64,000 bases of DNA from Corallococcus macrosporus (GCF_017302985.1 NZ_JAFIMU010000017.1:186001-250000), one strand, 5' to 3'; numbered from the stretch's first letter, positions 1 to 8,800 are shown. The notes: generated by a model from the sequence alone, not told the origin. Numbers and translations: made by a program.

Positions 1-340
1 GTTCTACCCGAAGGCGGACACCCCCGGATGCACCGCGGAGGGCTGCTCCTTCCGCGACCACAAGACCCAGTACGAGGCCAAGGGCACCGTCATCCTGGGC
101 ATCAGCTTCGACACACCGGCGGAGAACCAGGCGTTCTCCCAGAAGTTCGGCTTCAACTTCCCGCTCCTGTGCGACGTGGACCGCAAGGTGGGGCTGGCCT
201 ACGGGGCCGCGGATGACGCCTCGGCCGCCAACGCGCGCCGGGTGGGCGTCGTCATCGGCCCGGACGGCCGCATCAAGGAATGGCACGCCAAGGTGGACGC
301 GCGCGCCTTCCCCCAGGAAGCGCTGTCGCGCCTCCAGTAG
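1..340 (+). CDS. bcp: Thioredoxin-dependent peroxiredoxin, Bcp type (5' truncated by window edge)
   Basis: The visible 113 codons are the C-terminal three quarters of an AhpC/TSA-fold peroxiredoxin, which reduces hydroperoxides with thioredoxin as electron donor in the cytoplasm. The motif FYPKADTPGCTAEGCSFRD carries the peroxidatic Cys (in TPGCT) and a second Cys five residues later, the spacing typical of atypical 2-Cys Bcp enzymes. The later GVVIGPDGRIKEW stretch is the conserved C-terminal beta strand region. Reading frame begins at base 2; the N-terminal strand and start lie outside the window. The gene ends 26 bp from the convergent anti-sigma gene. Confidence 0.93.
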   Translation, partial: FYPKADTPGCTAEGCSFRDHKTQYEAKGTVILGISFDTPAENQAFSQKFGFNFPLLCDVDRKVGLAYGAADDASAANARRVGVVIGPDGRIKEWHAKVDARAFPQEALSRLQ

Positions 341-366
341 GGCTCCGGAACTTCAGCGCCCGGCCC

Positions 367-1149
367 TCACGGCGCGAACGAGCGGGACGGCAGGCGCGAG
401 CGGATGAACACCGCCACGCCCGCCAGCACGATCCACGGCAGCAGGTGGCCCAGCATCAGGTGGGCCGCGGTGCCGTCCGGGCAGTGCATGTGCAGCACCA
501 GCATGCCCACGCCCACGGAGGACAGGCCCGCCGCCAGCGCGCGCACCGGCTGGAAGGCGGAGCGGCACAGGAGCACGAGCGCCAGCGCCACCGGCACCAC
601 CGACAGCGCCACCTCCGCGCCCATGCACCCCAGGGTGCCCGCGAGGAAGGGCCGCACCTGGACGCCGGAGCGCCCGGTGAGCTGCGCCAGCGCCACGACG
701 AGCGCGCCCACCGCCACCAGCGTGAAGGGCCAGGTGCGCTGCCTCGGCGCCAGGGCCACCATCGCGCCGCCGCCCACGCCCACGACGATGAGCAGCGCCA
801 CCAGCGCCACCACCCACGGCGACGCGGCGTTGAGCATCAGCCCGTGCCGGCCCACCACGAGCAGGCCCACCACGCCCACGCCCAGGTAGGTGCCGAGCAG
901 CACGGCCACCTCCTTCCACCACGGCGTGGGCACGGGCTGCGCGGCCAGCTCCGTGAGGGACTGGCGCCGCGTCTGTTCGAGCTTCGCCTCGTCGATGGGG
1001 ACGGGGGGCGGCGCCGCGGCGGGGGGCGCCAGGACCTGGAAGCCGTCCAGGAGGGCGCGGCAGTCCGCGCAGCCGGCCGCGTGCGACGCCAGCTCCGGGG
1101 GCAACGGGCCGTCCAGGCAGTCCAGGACGCGTTCGCACTCGGGCGTCAT
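367..1149 (-). CDS. Zinc-finger-type membrane anti-sigma factor (DUF1109/NrsF-like)
   Basis: 260 residues. The N-terminus has C5, C11 and an H23-x3-C27-x2-C30 motif, the signature of zinc-binding anti-sigma (ZAS) proteins. After a Pro/Ala linker to about residue 75 follow roughly six hydrophobic segments (for example residues 80-100, 110-130 and near the C-terminus), so the protein should sit in the inner membrane with the ZAS end in the cytoplasm. Its start overlaps the stop of the upstream ECF sigma gene (ATGA), so the two are translationally coupled. The inferred role is holding that sigma factor inactive until an envelope signal arrives. NrsF/DUF1109 proteins have this layout; the exact family is not certain. 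Confidence 0.8.
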   Translation of the reverse strand: MTPECERVLDCLDGPLPPELASHAAGCADCRALLDGFQVLAPPAAAPPPVPIDEAKLEQTRRQSLTELAAQPVPTPWWKEVAVLLGTYLGVGVVGLLVVGRHGLMLNAASPWVVALVALLIVVGVGGGAMVALAPRQRTWPFTLVAVGALVVALAQLTGRSGVQVRPFLAGTLGCMGAEVALSVVPVALALVLLCRSAFQPVRALAAGLSSVGVGMLVLHMHCPDGTAAHLMLGHLLPWIVLAGVAVFIRSRLPSRSFAP

Positions 1150-1787
1150 CGCGAGGTCTCCTGCTGAAGGGGGGCGAGCAGCTCGCGCAGGCGCGCGTAG
1201 CCCCGGTGGGCGCGCACCTTCACCGCGCTCTCCGTGAGGCCCAGGGCCTCGGCGATTTCGGCGAAGCCCATGCCCTCGAAGCGGTGCATGAGGATGGGCA
1301 GCCGCTGGCCTTCGGGAAGCTGCGCCAGGGCGCGTTGCACCGCGCGCTCCAGGCCCGCGTCGCGCGGCTCCGGGGTGTCCGCCACGGCGGTGAGGGGCAG
1401 CTCGCCCTCCGGGGTGAGGTCCTCCGGGCGGCGGTGGCGGCGCGCATGGTCGCGCGCGGCGTTGGTGGCGATGGCGTACAGCCAGGGACGGACGCGGGCG
1501 CCCGCCTGATAGCGGCCGCGCGCGCGCACCAGGGACAGGAAGGTGAGCTGGGCCAGGTCCTCGGCGGTGGCGGCGCTGCCCGTCAGCCGCGCCAGGTAGC
1601 CCTGGACGGGGCGCGCATAGCGCTGGAAGAGCGCGTCGAACGCCTGCGCCTCTCCCTGGCAGAACCGCTCCATCAACACCTCGTCCGAGTCGCCGGAAGC
1701 TCCTCCGGGAGCTCCTGGGGATGCCGGCATGTCCCCGGTACGCACGGGCGCGGCGGACGGTTTCAAGGGAGGGGACGAAGGGCTCAC
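1146..1787 (-). CDS. ECF-type RNA polymerase sigma factor
   Basis: 213 residues. Sigma region 2 is seen at about 38-105 (FDALFQRYARPVQGYL, then RVRPWLYAIATNAARDHARR) and region 4 at about 150-205 (LPILMHRFEGMGFAEIAEAL, then TESAVKVRAHRGYARLREL). It lacks regions 1.1 and 3, as expected for group 4 sigma factors. The longest frame starts at a GTG at 1787; an ATG at 1730 (residue 20) is an equally reasonable start because the first 35 residues are low-complexity Pro/Ser/Ala. Its stop overlaps the anti-sigma start by four bases, and an S2P-like protease gene lies 81 bp upstream on the same strand. Regulation is probably by the partner anti-sigma. Confidence 0.92.
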   Translation of the reverse strand: MSPSSPPLKPSAAPVRTGDMPASPGAPGGASGDSDEVLMERFCQGEAQAFDALFQRYARPVQGYLARLTGSAATAEDLAQLTFLSLVRARGRYQAGARVRPWLYAIATNAARDHARRHRRPEDLTPEGELPLTAVADTPEPRDAGLERAVQRALAQLPEGQRLPILMHRFEGMGFAEIAEALGLTESAVKVRAHRGYARLRELLAPLQQETSR

Positions 1788-1868
1788 GGGACGGGCGGGA
1801 ACTCTAAGCCCCCCCAGCGCTTCACGGCAGAAATCGCCTCTCCCTCCGTGGCCCCCCGGCTCGGGGGC

Positions 1869-3296
1869 TCAGAGCGAGGCGGCCGGCCGCAGCCGCGCCA
1901 GCCACTCCTCGAAGGCGGGGTGTCCGTGCAGGTGCGCCAGGTCCTCGTCGGAGGCCGCATACGCCGCGTCCTGGAAGCCCAGCTCTCCGGCCCGCTGGAG
2001 CAGCCGCACCGCGTCCGCCACGTTGCCCGCGCGAGCGAAGGCACACGCCGCGTCGTACGCGATGCCCGCGTCCGGCACGTGCTTCAGCGCGGCCTCGCTC
2101 ACCGCCGCCGCCTCCGAATAGGCGCCCCGGATGAACAGCGCCCGCTCCGCGCACCGGAACGCGGCCGCCGGGTCCACGCCGGGCAGCCGCAGCGCCTCGT
2201 TCACCTGGCCCAGGCGGATGAGCGCGCCCGCGTACTCGTGCATCACGGTGCGGTCCTGCGACTCGCCCCACGCCTGCTTCCAGTAGCCCACCGCCCGCGC
2301 GTCATCCCCCACCAGGGAGAAGGCCGCCGCCACCGCATGCATCTCCACCGGCTGGCCCTGTACCTGGGAGAAGTGGTCCAGCGCGGGCCGCCCGTGGCCC
2401 TGCTTCAGCGCCACCCAGCCCAGCAGATAGTGCGCGCGGCTGGTGAGCCCCGCGGACAGGCCCTCCTGCTCCAGCAACTGGTTGCCCAGCCGCCACGCGT
2501 CGTCCAGCCGGTCCTCGCGCAGGGCCTGCTGCGCCTCGCGCAGGGACTGGGCCTTGGGGCCCTCCTCCTCCTTCGCCTCGCTGCGCGCGCGCATCATGTC
2601 CGCCAACACGCGGAACGACTGGTAGCCGAACATGGCGAAGAGGACGCCCATGAACAGGGCCCCGGTCTTGATGGCCAGCAGCACCACGCCCACGCACAGG
2701 CCCAGCGCCAGCACGTGCGACACGATGAAGCCCCGCCGCCCGAACATCCGCGTCGCCAGCGCCGTGCTGATGTGCCCGCCATCCAGGGGCGGCACCGGCA
2801 GCAGGTTCAGCACCGCCCACACCATGTTGGCGAAGAAGAAGTTGCGCAGGAAGAAGTCCGCCATCTCCCAGCGGCCCTCCACCTGCAGCAGCACCGCCCA
2901 GCACAGGACGCCCAGCGTGAGCCCCGCTAGCGGGCCCGCGAAGCTGCTCACCACGTCCTTGTGCCAGGGCAGGGGCCGGTCCGTGTTGGGCCGGGTCACG
3001 CCGCCCATGAAGACCAGGTCCACGCTCGGCTGGTAGCCGAAGAAGCGGAAGGCCACCGCGTGCCCCAGCTCATGGATGAGCACGGACACGAACACGATGA
3101 ACATCCACGACAGCACGTAGGCCGCCACCGCGCCCATGTGCCCGGGCGACGAGGGGTCGGCCAGCTGGTCCCCCAGCCACCCGGCCCCCGAGTGCCGCCC
3201 CGGGGAGGGCAGGGACTGGTAGGCGAGCACCGCGGAGAACAGCAGGTGACTCGTGTGGACGTGGACGGGGACGCTCCCGAGCCTGAAACGGAACAT
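1869..3296 (-). CDS. Site-2-protease-like M50 zinc metallopeptidase with C-terminal helical repeats
   Basis: 475 residues. HELGH at 75-79 supplies two zinc ligands and the catalytic Glu inside a membrane helix; NLLPVPPLDGGH at 164-175 supplies the third ligand Asp172. Several hydrophobic segments cover residues 15-30, 55-80, 115-140, 155-175 and 185-220. From about residue 240 to the end the sequence is a soluble helical array resembling TPR/SEL1 repeats, an unusual tail for this fold; no PDZ domain is seen. Family members cut transmembrane substrates, often anti-sigma factors. The adjacent sigma/anti-sigma pair on the same strand makes regulated proteolysis of that anti-sigma a reasonable but untested idea. 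Confidence 0.87.
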   Translation of the reverse strand: MFRFRLGSVPVHVHTSHLLFSAVLAYQSLPSPGRHSGAGWLGDQLADPSSPGHMGAVAAYVLSWMFIVFVSVLIHELGHAVAFRFFGYQPSVDLVFMGGVTRPNTDRPLPWHKDVVSSFAGPLAGLTLGVLCWAVLLQVEGRWEMADFFLRNFFFANMVWAVLNLLPVPPLDGGHISTALATRMFGRRGFIVSHVLALGLCVGVVLLAIKTGALFMGVLFAMFGYQSFRVLADMMRARSEAKEEEGPKAQSLREAQQALREDRLDDAWRLGNQLLEQEGLSAGLTSRAHYLLGWVALKQGHGRPALDHFSQVQGQPVEMHAVAAAFSLVGDDARAVGYWKQAWGESQDRTVMHEYAGALIRLGQVNEALRLPGVDPAAAFRCAERALFIRGAYSEAAAVSEAALKHVPDAGIAYDAACAFARAGNVADAVRLLQRAGELGFQDAAYAASDEDLAHLHGHPAFEEWLARLRPAASL

Positions 3297-3391
3297 GGGT
3301 GGGGACCTTAATCGTTGGCCCCCACTCGCGCAGGGCCGTTCTCATGGCCCGCGCGCTTCTGTTCCCCGCCGGGTATAGGGTGTCTTTCCGC

Positions 3392-4405
3392 ATGCTGAAG
3401 CTGGGTCCCTACACGCTCCCCAACCCCTACATCCTCGCGCCCATGGCGGGCGTGAGCGAGCGCCCCTTCCGCGTCATCGCCTTCCGGCTGGGCGCGGCCC
3501 TCTGCCCCACGGAGCTGGTCAGCGCCCAGGGGCTGATGCGCCAGAACCAGCGCACCCTCAAGTACCTGCGCTACGACGCGGCGGTGGAGAAGCCCTACTC
3601 GCTCCAGATTTTCGGCGGCGAACCGGAGGCCATGGCCCAGGCGGCGCAGGTGGGCAAGGCCGCGGGCGCGCAGCTCATCGACATCAACATGGGCTGCCCG
3701 GTGAAGAAGGTGGTGCGCAACGGCGCAGGCAGTGGCCTGTTGTGCGACGTGCCCCGCGCCGCGGCCATCGTCCGCGCCATCCGCGAGGCCACCGGCCTGC
3801 CCGTCACCTGCAAAATCCGCTCGGGCTGGGACGCGCGCACGCTCAACTACCTCCAGGTGGCGGAGGCCCTCCAGGAGGCGGGGTGCGCGGGGCTCGCCCT
3901 CCACCCGCGCACGCGCGAGCAGGGCTACTCCGGCCAGGCGAACTGGGCCCACATCGCGGACCTGAAGCGCCACTTCCCGGAGCTGCCCATCCTGGGCAAC
4001 GGGGACGTGAAGACGGTGGCGGACGCGCACCGCATGCTGGACAGCACCGGCTGCGACTTCGTGATGATTGGCCGGGGCGCCCTGGGCAACCCGTGGCTCT
4101 TCCGCGAGCTCGTGGGCGGCCCGCCCGCCACGCCGGAGGAGCGCTGCGAGCTGGTGCTGGAGCACGCCCGGGCCCACGCGGAGTTCGTCGGGGACGCGCT
4201 GGGGGCGGTGCGCTCCTTCCGCCGGCACCTGGCCTGGTACGCCCACGGCCTCAAGGGCGCGGCGCACTTCCGCTCGGAGGTGAACGGGCTGGACTCGCCG
4301 GAGGCGGTGGAGGACAGCGTGCGCCGCTTCTTCGCGGGCGCGGACACGGACCCCACCGCTCCCCTGGAGGAGCCCGAAGTGGACTACCGCGCCGCGCTGG
4401 GCTGA
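3392..4405 (+). CDS. dusB: tRNA-dihydrouridine synthase (DusB-like)
   Basis: 337 residues from the ATG at 3392, which begins directly with the conserved GPYTLPNPYILAPMAGVS strand; the frame is open further upstream but adds unrelated residues. The TIM barrel binds FMN and reduces uridine to dihydrouridine in the D-loop of tRNA with NADPH. Catalytic Cys102 lies in DINMGCPVKKV; further FMN-site motifs are GNGDVKTVADA and MIGRGALGNPWLF, followed by the C-terminal helical tRNA-binding domain. The last 22 bp overlap tail-to-tail with the convergent beta-glucosidase gene. Confidence 0.95.
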   Translation: MLKLGPYTLPNPYILAPMAGVSERPFRVIAFRLGAALCPTELVSAQGLMRQNQRTLKYLRYDAAVEKPYSLQIFGGEPEAMAQAAQVGKAAGAQLIDINMGCPVKKVVRNGAGSGLLCDVPRAAAIVRAIREATGLPVTCKIRSGWDARTLNYLQVAEALQEAGCAGLALHPRTREQGYSGQANWAHIADLKRHFPELPILGNGDVKTVADAHRMLDSTGCDFVMIGRGALGNPWLFRELVGGPPATPEERCELVLEHARAHAEFVGDALGAVRSFRRHLAWYAHGLKGAAHFRSEVNGLDSPEAVEDSVRRFFAGADTDPTAPLEEPEVDYRAALG

Positions 4406-5706
4406 GCGCTGCCAGGGCTCGGAGCCGGCGGCACCAGCACGCGCCCGGTGGCCACGGCGCGGAAGTAGTCGCAGGCCGGGGTGGGGCGGCGCTCCAGCGT
4501 GTCGAAGTCGACGTGGTAGAGGCCGAAGCGCGGGCCCCAGCCCTCCAGCCACTCGAAGTTGTCCAGCAGGCTCCAATAGAGGTAGCCCTGCACGTCCACG
4601 CCGGCCTCGCGCGCGGCCAGCACCTGGCGCAGGTGCGTGTGGAGGTACTCCGGCCGCACCGACCCCTGCCGGTCGTCGATGCCGTTCTCCGTCACCCACA
4701 CCGGCTTGCCGTAGCGCTTCACCTCCTGGAGCAACTGGAGGAAGCCCTCGGGCCGCTTCTCCCACCCGATGTCGGTGAGCCCGCGCCCGTCCGGGTCGCG
4801 GTACTTGAAGTCGATGAAGGGCGGCCGCGGCATGAAGCGCAGGTGCGCGCGCGTGTAGTAGTTGACCCCCACGAACTCCACCGAGTCGCGCGCCCCCTCG
4901 ATGCGCACGTCCGTGGACGCCACGCCCGGCATGAACACGCGCAGGTGGCCGGACGACAGCGCCTCGTGGAACGCGTGGTTGTAGGCGGGGGCCGCCAGCC
5001 GCACCAGCGAGCGGTCCAGGGGATGCCACCAGCGGTCCGGCGCGAACGCGAGCATGTTCTGGGAGATGCCCAGCTCCACGCGGCCCAGTCGCTGACCCAG
5101 CTCCTCGCGCGCGATGACGTGCGCGCGGACCATGTTCCCGAGCGCGGCCATCGTCTTCGCCCCGTCCGTGATGCCCGGCGGCATCAGGCCCTGGAGGTAG
5201 CCGCCCAACAAGAGGACCATCGGTTCGTTGAAGGAGATGACGAGCGCGTCCAGCCCCTCCAACAGGGGCGCGCACTGGCGCACGTACTGGCGGAAGGCCT
5301 CCAGGCTCTCCGGAAGGTGCCAGGGCGTGGACGCGTGGAACCACGTGGGGTGGGTGAAGTGATGGAGCGTCACCACCGGCCGCAGGCCCTGCGCGCGCAA
5401 CTGGAGCAGCCGCTCGCGGTAGCCCTCCAGCGCCGCGCCATCGAAGCGGCCGCGCTCGGGCTCGATGCGCGCCCACTCCAGCGACAGCCGGAACGCCGTG
5501 GCCCCCACCGCCTTCGCCAGGGCGTAGTCCTCCGCGTAGCGGTTCCAGTGGTCCACCGCGCGGCCGCAGCGCGCGTGGGGCTCCTTCAACTTCCCCTGCC
5601 GCTCCCACTGGGCCCAGTCGTTCTCGATGCCGCCCTCCACCTGGTACGCGGACGTGGCGACGCCGAAGGTGAAGGACGCGGGGAAGGTCAGCGCGGGGGA
5701 ATTCAT
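4384..5706 (-). CDS. Glycoside hydrolase family 1 beta-glucosidase
   Basis: 440 residues from the ATG at 5706, where the typical GH1 start (FPASFTFGVATSAYQVEGG) begins; the frame stays open upstream but without family resemblance. The retaining mechanism uses the acid/base Glu161 in ISFNEP and nucleophile Glu340 in VTENG. Substrate-site motifs HWNRYAED and the C-terminal LLDNFEWLEGWGPRFGLYHVD are intact, and the length matches the family (about 440-480). There is no signal peptide, so the enzyme should act in the cytoplasm on beta-linked disaccharides. The 3' end overlaps that of the dusB gene. Confidence 0.95.
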   Translation of the reverse strand: MNSPALTFPASFTFGVATSAYQVEGGIENDWAQWERQGKLKEPHARCGRAVDHWNRYAEDYALAKAVGATAFRLSLEWARIEPERGRFDGAALEGYRERLLQLRAQGLRPVVTLHHFTHPTWFHASTPWHLPESLEAFRQYVRQCAPLLEGLDALVISFNEPMVLLLGGYLQGLMPPGITDGAKTMAALGNMVRAHVIAREELGQRLGRVELGISQNMLAFAPDRWWHPLDRSLVRLAAPAYNHAFHEALSSGHLRVFMPGVASTDVRIEGARDSVEFVGVNYYTRAHLRFMPRPPFIDFKYRDPDGRGLTDIGWEKRPEGFLQLLQEVKRYGKPVWVTENGIDDRQGSVRPEYLHTHLRQVLAAREAGVDVQGYLYWSLLDNFEWLEGWGPRFGLYHVDFDTLERRPTPACDYFRAVATGRVLVPPAPSPGSAQPSAAR

Positions 5707-5942
5707 GCGGGCGGGCACCGTAGGTCGCCGCCTCCAGGACGGGAAGCGACGCGATGCGCGCGCGCCAGATGCACGCCAGCGGACATCCATGCCTGTAGCG
5801 CGGACCCACGAAATGCGTCCGGAGCCGGAAATTCGGCCCCGCACGCGACGCGCAGGACCCCCGAAATGACCGCCACGAACGGTTCGAAGCGCCCGGAGGC
5901 CAAAAATCGGCCTCGCCGCGCACTGCAATACATCACCATGCG

Positions 5943-5971
5943 TTGACACACTGGCATGTCGCCCGTACCAT
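5943..5971 (+). promoter_or_regulatory. Putative housekeeping promoter of the H1-like gene
   Basis: A perfect TTGACA (5943-5948) is followed after 17 bp by TACCAT (5966-5971, 4 of 6 to TATAAT). The start codon of the Lys/Ala-rich protein is about 80 bp downstream with a GGAGG ribosome site at 6043-6047. Confidence 0.55.
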
Positions 5972-6053
5972 TCATTTCAAGCACTCACGTTCAGTCCAAA
6001 GTGGGTGCAGGGCTCGCGTCCTCGCGGGCCTCAACACTGAACGGAGGATTCCG

Positions 6054-6257
6054 ATGGCCGCGAAGAAGAAGACCGCGAAGAAGGCCGCGTCGAAGAAGAC
6101 CGCGTCGAAGAAGACCGCCCGCAAGGCCCCTGCCGCGAAGCGTGGCACGGCCAAGAAGGCCCCGGCCAAGAAGGCCGCTGCCAAGAAGTCCGCGCGCAAG
6201 ACGACCCGCAAGAGCGCCAGCAAGGCCGCTGCGGCTCCGGCGACCCCGGAAGCCTGA
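6054..6257 (+). CDS. Histone H1-like Lys/Ala-rich DNA-binding protein
   Basis: 67 residues made almost entirely of Lys, Ala, Ser, Thr and Arg in imperfect KKTA, KKAA and KKSA units, with a short neutral tail (AAAPATPEA). Such tails resemble the C-terminal domain of eukaryotic histone H1 and bacterial HctA/AlgP-type proteins, which bind DNA without sequence preference and compact the chromosome. The ATG at 6054 is preceded by GGAGG seven bases upstream. It is flanked by its own promoter-like element and an intrinsic terminator, so it appears to be a monocistronic, probably well-expressed gene. The repeats make it prone to length change by slippage. Confidence 0.85.
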   Translation: MAAKKKTAKKAASKKTASKKTARKAPAAKRGTAKKAPAKKAAAKKSARKTTRKSASKAAAAPATPEA

Positions 6258-6296
6258 AGTACGGCGTCATGACGGACGTCGGTTGACGTCCGGTGA

Positions 6297-6332
6297 ACGG
6301 CTCGGCGAAACCCGCCGGGCCGTTTTTCTTTT
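6297..6332 (+). terminator. Intrinsic terminator of the H1-like gene
   Basis: Stem ACGGC-T-CGGCG (6297-6307), loop AAACC, complementary arm CGCCG-G-GCCGT (6313-6323), followed by TTTTCTTTT to 6332. Confidence 0.85.
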
Positions 6333-6374
6333 GCGGGCCAGGGGTTACCTCTGCGTGTCCGCCCGGGAGGGGCC

Positions 6375-7832
6375 ATGTCGCTGCGTCCGGTGGAGTTCGG
6401 TGAGGTGGTGGCGGAGGCCGCGGCCCGGCTGGTGGGCGCGGTGGCCCAGAAGGCGTGGTGCCCGCTGCCCCGCCTGGCCTACCTGGAGCTGCGCGTCCCC
6501 GGCAGATCGGTGGTCCTCTGCCTGTGCGCCGAAGGCGAGCTGTCGCGCCTGTCCGTCGCCGAAGACCGCTTCCCCACGCCGGGCGAACCCGCCCCCTTCC
6601 AGCGCTGGCTGCGCCAGGAGCTCACCGGCTTCAAGCTCGCCGCCGCGCGCTACCTGGAGGAGAGCCGCACCGTCGTCCTGGAGTTCGAGCGCGAAGCCGT
6701 GCGCCGCCGGCTGGTGCTGGAGGTCGGCGCGCCCGGAGGCCTGCTCCTGCTCAGCGACAACCAGCGCGTCCTGATGCTCTCCGGTGAGGGCTTCGGTCAG
6801 CGCCGCAACCTCTATCCCGGAGCGCAGTGGTCGCCGCCGGAGCCCGTGTCACCGGAGGCTTTGGCGAAGGGAAGGGCGCAGCCCTCGCGCCTGGAGCCGA
6901 AGGAAGAGGACGCGCTTCCGAAGCTGCAGGCCGCCGAGCGGGTGCTCGGGCAGAAGGACCGCACCAGCCGCGCGGACAGCATCCGCCGCCGGCTCGCGCA
7001 GCCGTACCGGGCGCGGCTGAAGCGCTCCTCGCGCACGCTGGAGAAGGTGCGCGCGGAGGCCCAGCGCGGCCCGGAGGCGGAGAAGCACCGCGAGGTGGGC
7101 GAGCTGCTCGCGCAGAACCTGCACCGGCTCAAGCGCGGCGCGTCGCAGGTGACGCTCACCGCCTATACGGAGGCCGGCGTGGAGGAGGTCCAGGTGAAGC
7201 TGGACCCGAAGCGCACCCCGAAGGAGGAGGCGGACTGGCACTTCCACCAGTACCGGCGCCTGTTGCGCGGCGTGGAGCAGGCCCGCCACCGCGAGGCGGA
7301 GCTGGCGCGCGAGGTCGCCCACGCACAGACGGCGCTCACGCAGATTGAGGCCATGGATGACGCCGCGCTGATGGCGCAGGCCGAAGTGCTCCAGGTGTCC
7401 CAGGGCGAGGAGGGCCCGAAGGGGGGCCTCCCCTTCAAGGAGTACGTGGGCCACGGCGGCGCGCGCATCTGGGTGGGACGCGGCTCGGAGGACAACGACC
7501 AGCTCACCTTCAAGGTCGCGCGTCCCTGGCACCTGTGGCTGCACGCGCGCGGGCTGCCGGGCAGCCACGTGGTGGTGCCGCTGGAGAAGAACGGGGAGGT
7601 GTCCCAGGAGGTGCTGCTGGACGCGGCGCACCTGGCGCTGCACCACTCGGGGGCGAAGGGCGAGCCGCGCGGCGAGGTGAGCTACCTGCCGGTGAAGTTC
7701 GTGCGCAAGCTGAAGGGCGCGGCCCCCGGGCAGGTGACGTACGCCCGGGAGAAGACCTTCGTGGTGCGCATGGAGCCGGAGCGGCTGGAGCGGCTGCTCA
7801 AGTCGCGCCATGGCGACCCGGGACTGCCCTGA
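6375..7832 (+). CDS. NFACT-family RNA-binding protein (RqcH/FbpA-like)
   Basis: 485 residues. An NFACT-N-like region covers about 1-160, a Lys/Arg/Glu-rich helical coiled-coil region about 180-340, and an NFACT-R domain about 355-470 (GGARIWVGRGSEDNDQLTFK, then WHLWLHARGLPGSHVV). Family members (Rqc2, RqcH) bind 50S subunits carrying stalled peptidyl-tRNA and add Ala tails in ribosome quality control; some Gram-positive members were described as fibronectin-binding. It is shorter than typical RqcH (about 550-570), with a reduced N-terminal half, so full tailing activity cannot be assumed. Cytoplasmic; no operon partner is obvious. Confidence 0.85.
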   Translation: MSLRPVEFGEVVAEAAARLVGAVAQKAWCPLPRLAYLELRVPGRSVVLCLCAEGELSRLSVAEDRFPTPGEPAPFQRWLRQELTGFKLAAARYLEESRTVVLEFEREAVRRRLVLEVGAPGGLLLLSDNQRVLMLSGEGFGQRRNLYPGAQWSPPEPVSPEALAKGRAQPSRLEPKEEDALPKLQAAERVLGQKDRTSRADSIRRRLAQPYRARLKRSSRTLEKVRAEAQRGPEAEKHREVGELLAQNLHRLKRGASQVTLTAYTEAGVEEVQVKLDPKRTPKEEADWHFHQYRRLLRGVEQARHREAELAREVAHAQTALTQIEAMDDAALMAQAEVLQVSQGEEGPKGGLPFKEYVGHGGARIWVGRGSEDNDQLTFKVARPWHLWLHARGLPGSHVVVPLEKNGEVSQEVLLDAAHLALHHSGAKGEPRGEVSYLPVKFVRKLKGAAPGQVTYAREKTFVVRMEPERLERLLKSRHGDPGLP

Positions 7833-7960
7833 AGGACAGGGCTTGTGGGACGGATTCAACCCAGGGTGTCACGCTCGGCGTGTGGGCCAGGTCGACAGGC
7901 GGACGGGCATCCAGCCCCTGGCCTTGAGGTTCGGGAAGTGCCGGGTACGATGCCCCCCGC

Positions 7961-8800
7961 GTGACGCCCGAAGCCTTCCGCCAGATGTCCCTGTTCCCGC
8001 GTGGCTCGTCCGCGGAACGCGCCGCCGCTTCCGCGGAGCGCGTGCCGGATGGACCCGCGCCCCTGCCTCCGCGCAACCGTGTCGCGGAGGAAGCCCCGCG
8101 CGTCCTCACCGCGTCGCGCGAGGAGCTGTGGACGCGCGCGGAGTCGCTCGCGTGGCGCCTGAGCGCGAACCTGGGCATGCCGGTGCGCCTGGCCGTGACG
8201 GACAACCGCTCCACCATGGTGTCCTTCCGCCGCGGCTCGCAGGTGCTCCAGCTTCGGCTGCACCACATGTTCCTGGACGCGCCCGAAGGCATCGTGCGCG
8301 CGGTGGCGGACTACGCGGGCCGGGGACACCGCGCCGCCGGTGCCCTGCTGGACGAGTACATCCGGGGTCAGCAGCCGCTCATCCGCCAGCTGCGGCGTGA
8401 GTCCGACGCGGAGCTCAATCCGCTCGGCCGCTGCTTCGACCTGCGGGCGCTCTACAACGGCGTCAACGAGCTCTACTTCGGCAACGCCATCCAGGCCCGC
8501 ATCGGCTGGGGCCGCATGCCCCCGCGCCGCCGCCGCAAGTCCATCCGCCTGGGCGTCTACGACCACCAGACGCGCGAGATCCGCATCCACCCCGCGCTGG
8601 ACAAGCCGGACGTGCCCGCCTTCTTCGTGGAGTTCATCGTCTTCCACGAGATGCTCCACCAGCTCTTCCCCAGCAGCAATCGCACCGGGCGCCGCGTGCA
8701 CCACCCGCGCGCCTTCCGCGAGCGCGAGCGCACGTACCCGCACTACGCCGCCGCGCTGCGTTGGGAGCGCGAGAACCTGGGCACGCTGCTGCGCGGCTGA
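7961..8800 (+). CDS. SprT-like zinc metalloprotein
   Basis: 279 residues from a GTG start; an ATG at codon 9 is an alternative. The last 130 residues carry the zinc site: HEMLH at 229-233 (two His ligands and the catalytic Glu) with His247/His248 in RRVHHPRAFRERE as the likely third ligand, the arrangement of SprT/Spartan-type domains. The first 120 residues are basic and of unknown function. SprT-like proteins either act on DNA-protein crosslinks or have unknown substrates; nothing here decides which. No signal peptide. The gene lies 99 bp before pyruvate kinase on the same strand. Confidence 0.75.
   Translation: MTPEAFRQMSLFPRGSSAERAAASAERVPDGPAPLPPRNRVAEEAPRVLTASREELWTRAESLAWRLSANLGMPVRLAVTDNRSTMVSFRRGSQVLQLRLHHMFLDAPEGIVRAVADYAGRGHRAAGALLDEYIRGQQPLIRQLRRESDAELNPLGRCFDLRALYNGVNELYFGNAIQARIGWGRMPPRRRRKSIRLGVYDHQTREIRIHPALDKPDVPAFFVEFIVFHEMLHQLFPSSNRTGRRVHHPRAFRERERTYPHYAAALRWERENLGTLLRG

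Noticed and set aside
280..1167. A long plus-strand open frame over the anti-sigma gene, rich in Arg, His and Gln
   Set aside because: Composition is that of an antisense reading of a GC-rich gene; the minus-strand frame encodes a coherent ZAS membrane protein.
3742..5946. A 734-codon plus-strand frame over dusB and the GH1 gene
   Set aside because: Arg/Gly/Pro-rich shadow without any motif; both real genes are well supported.
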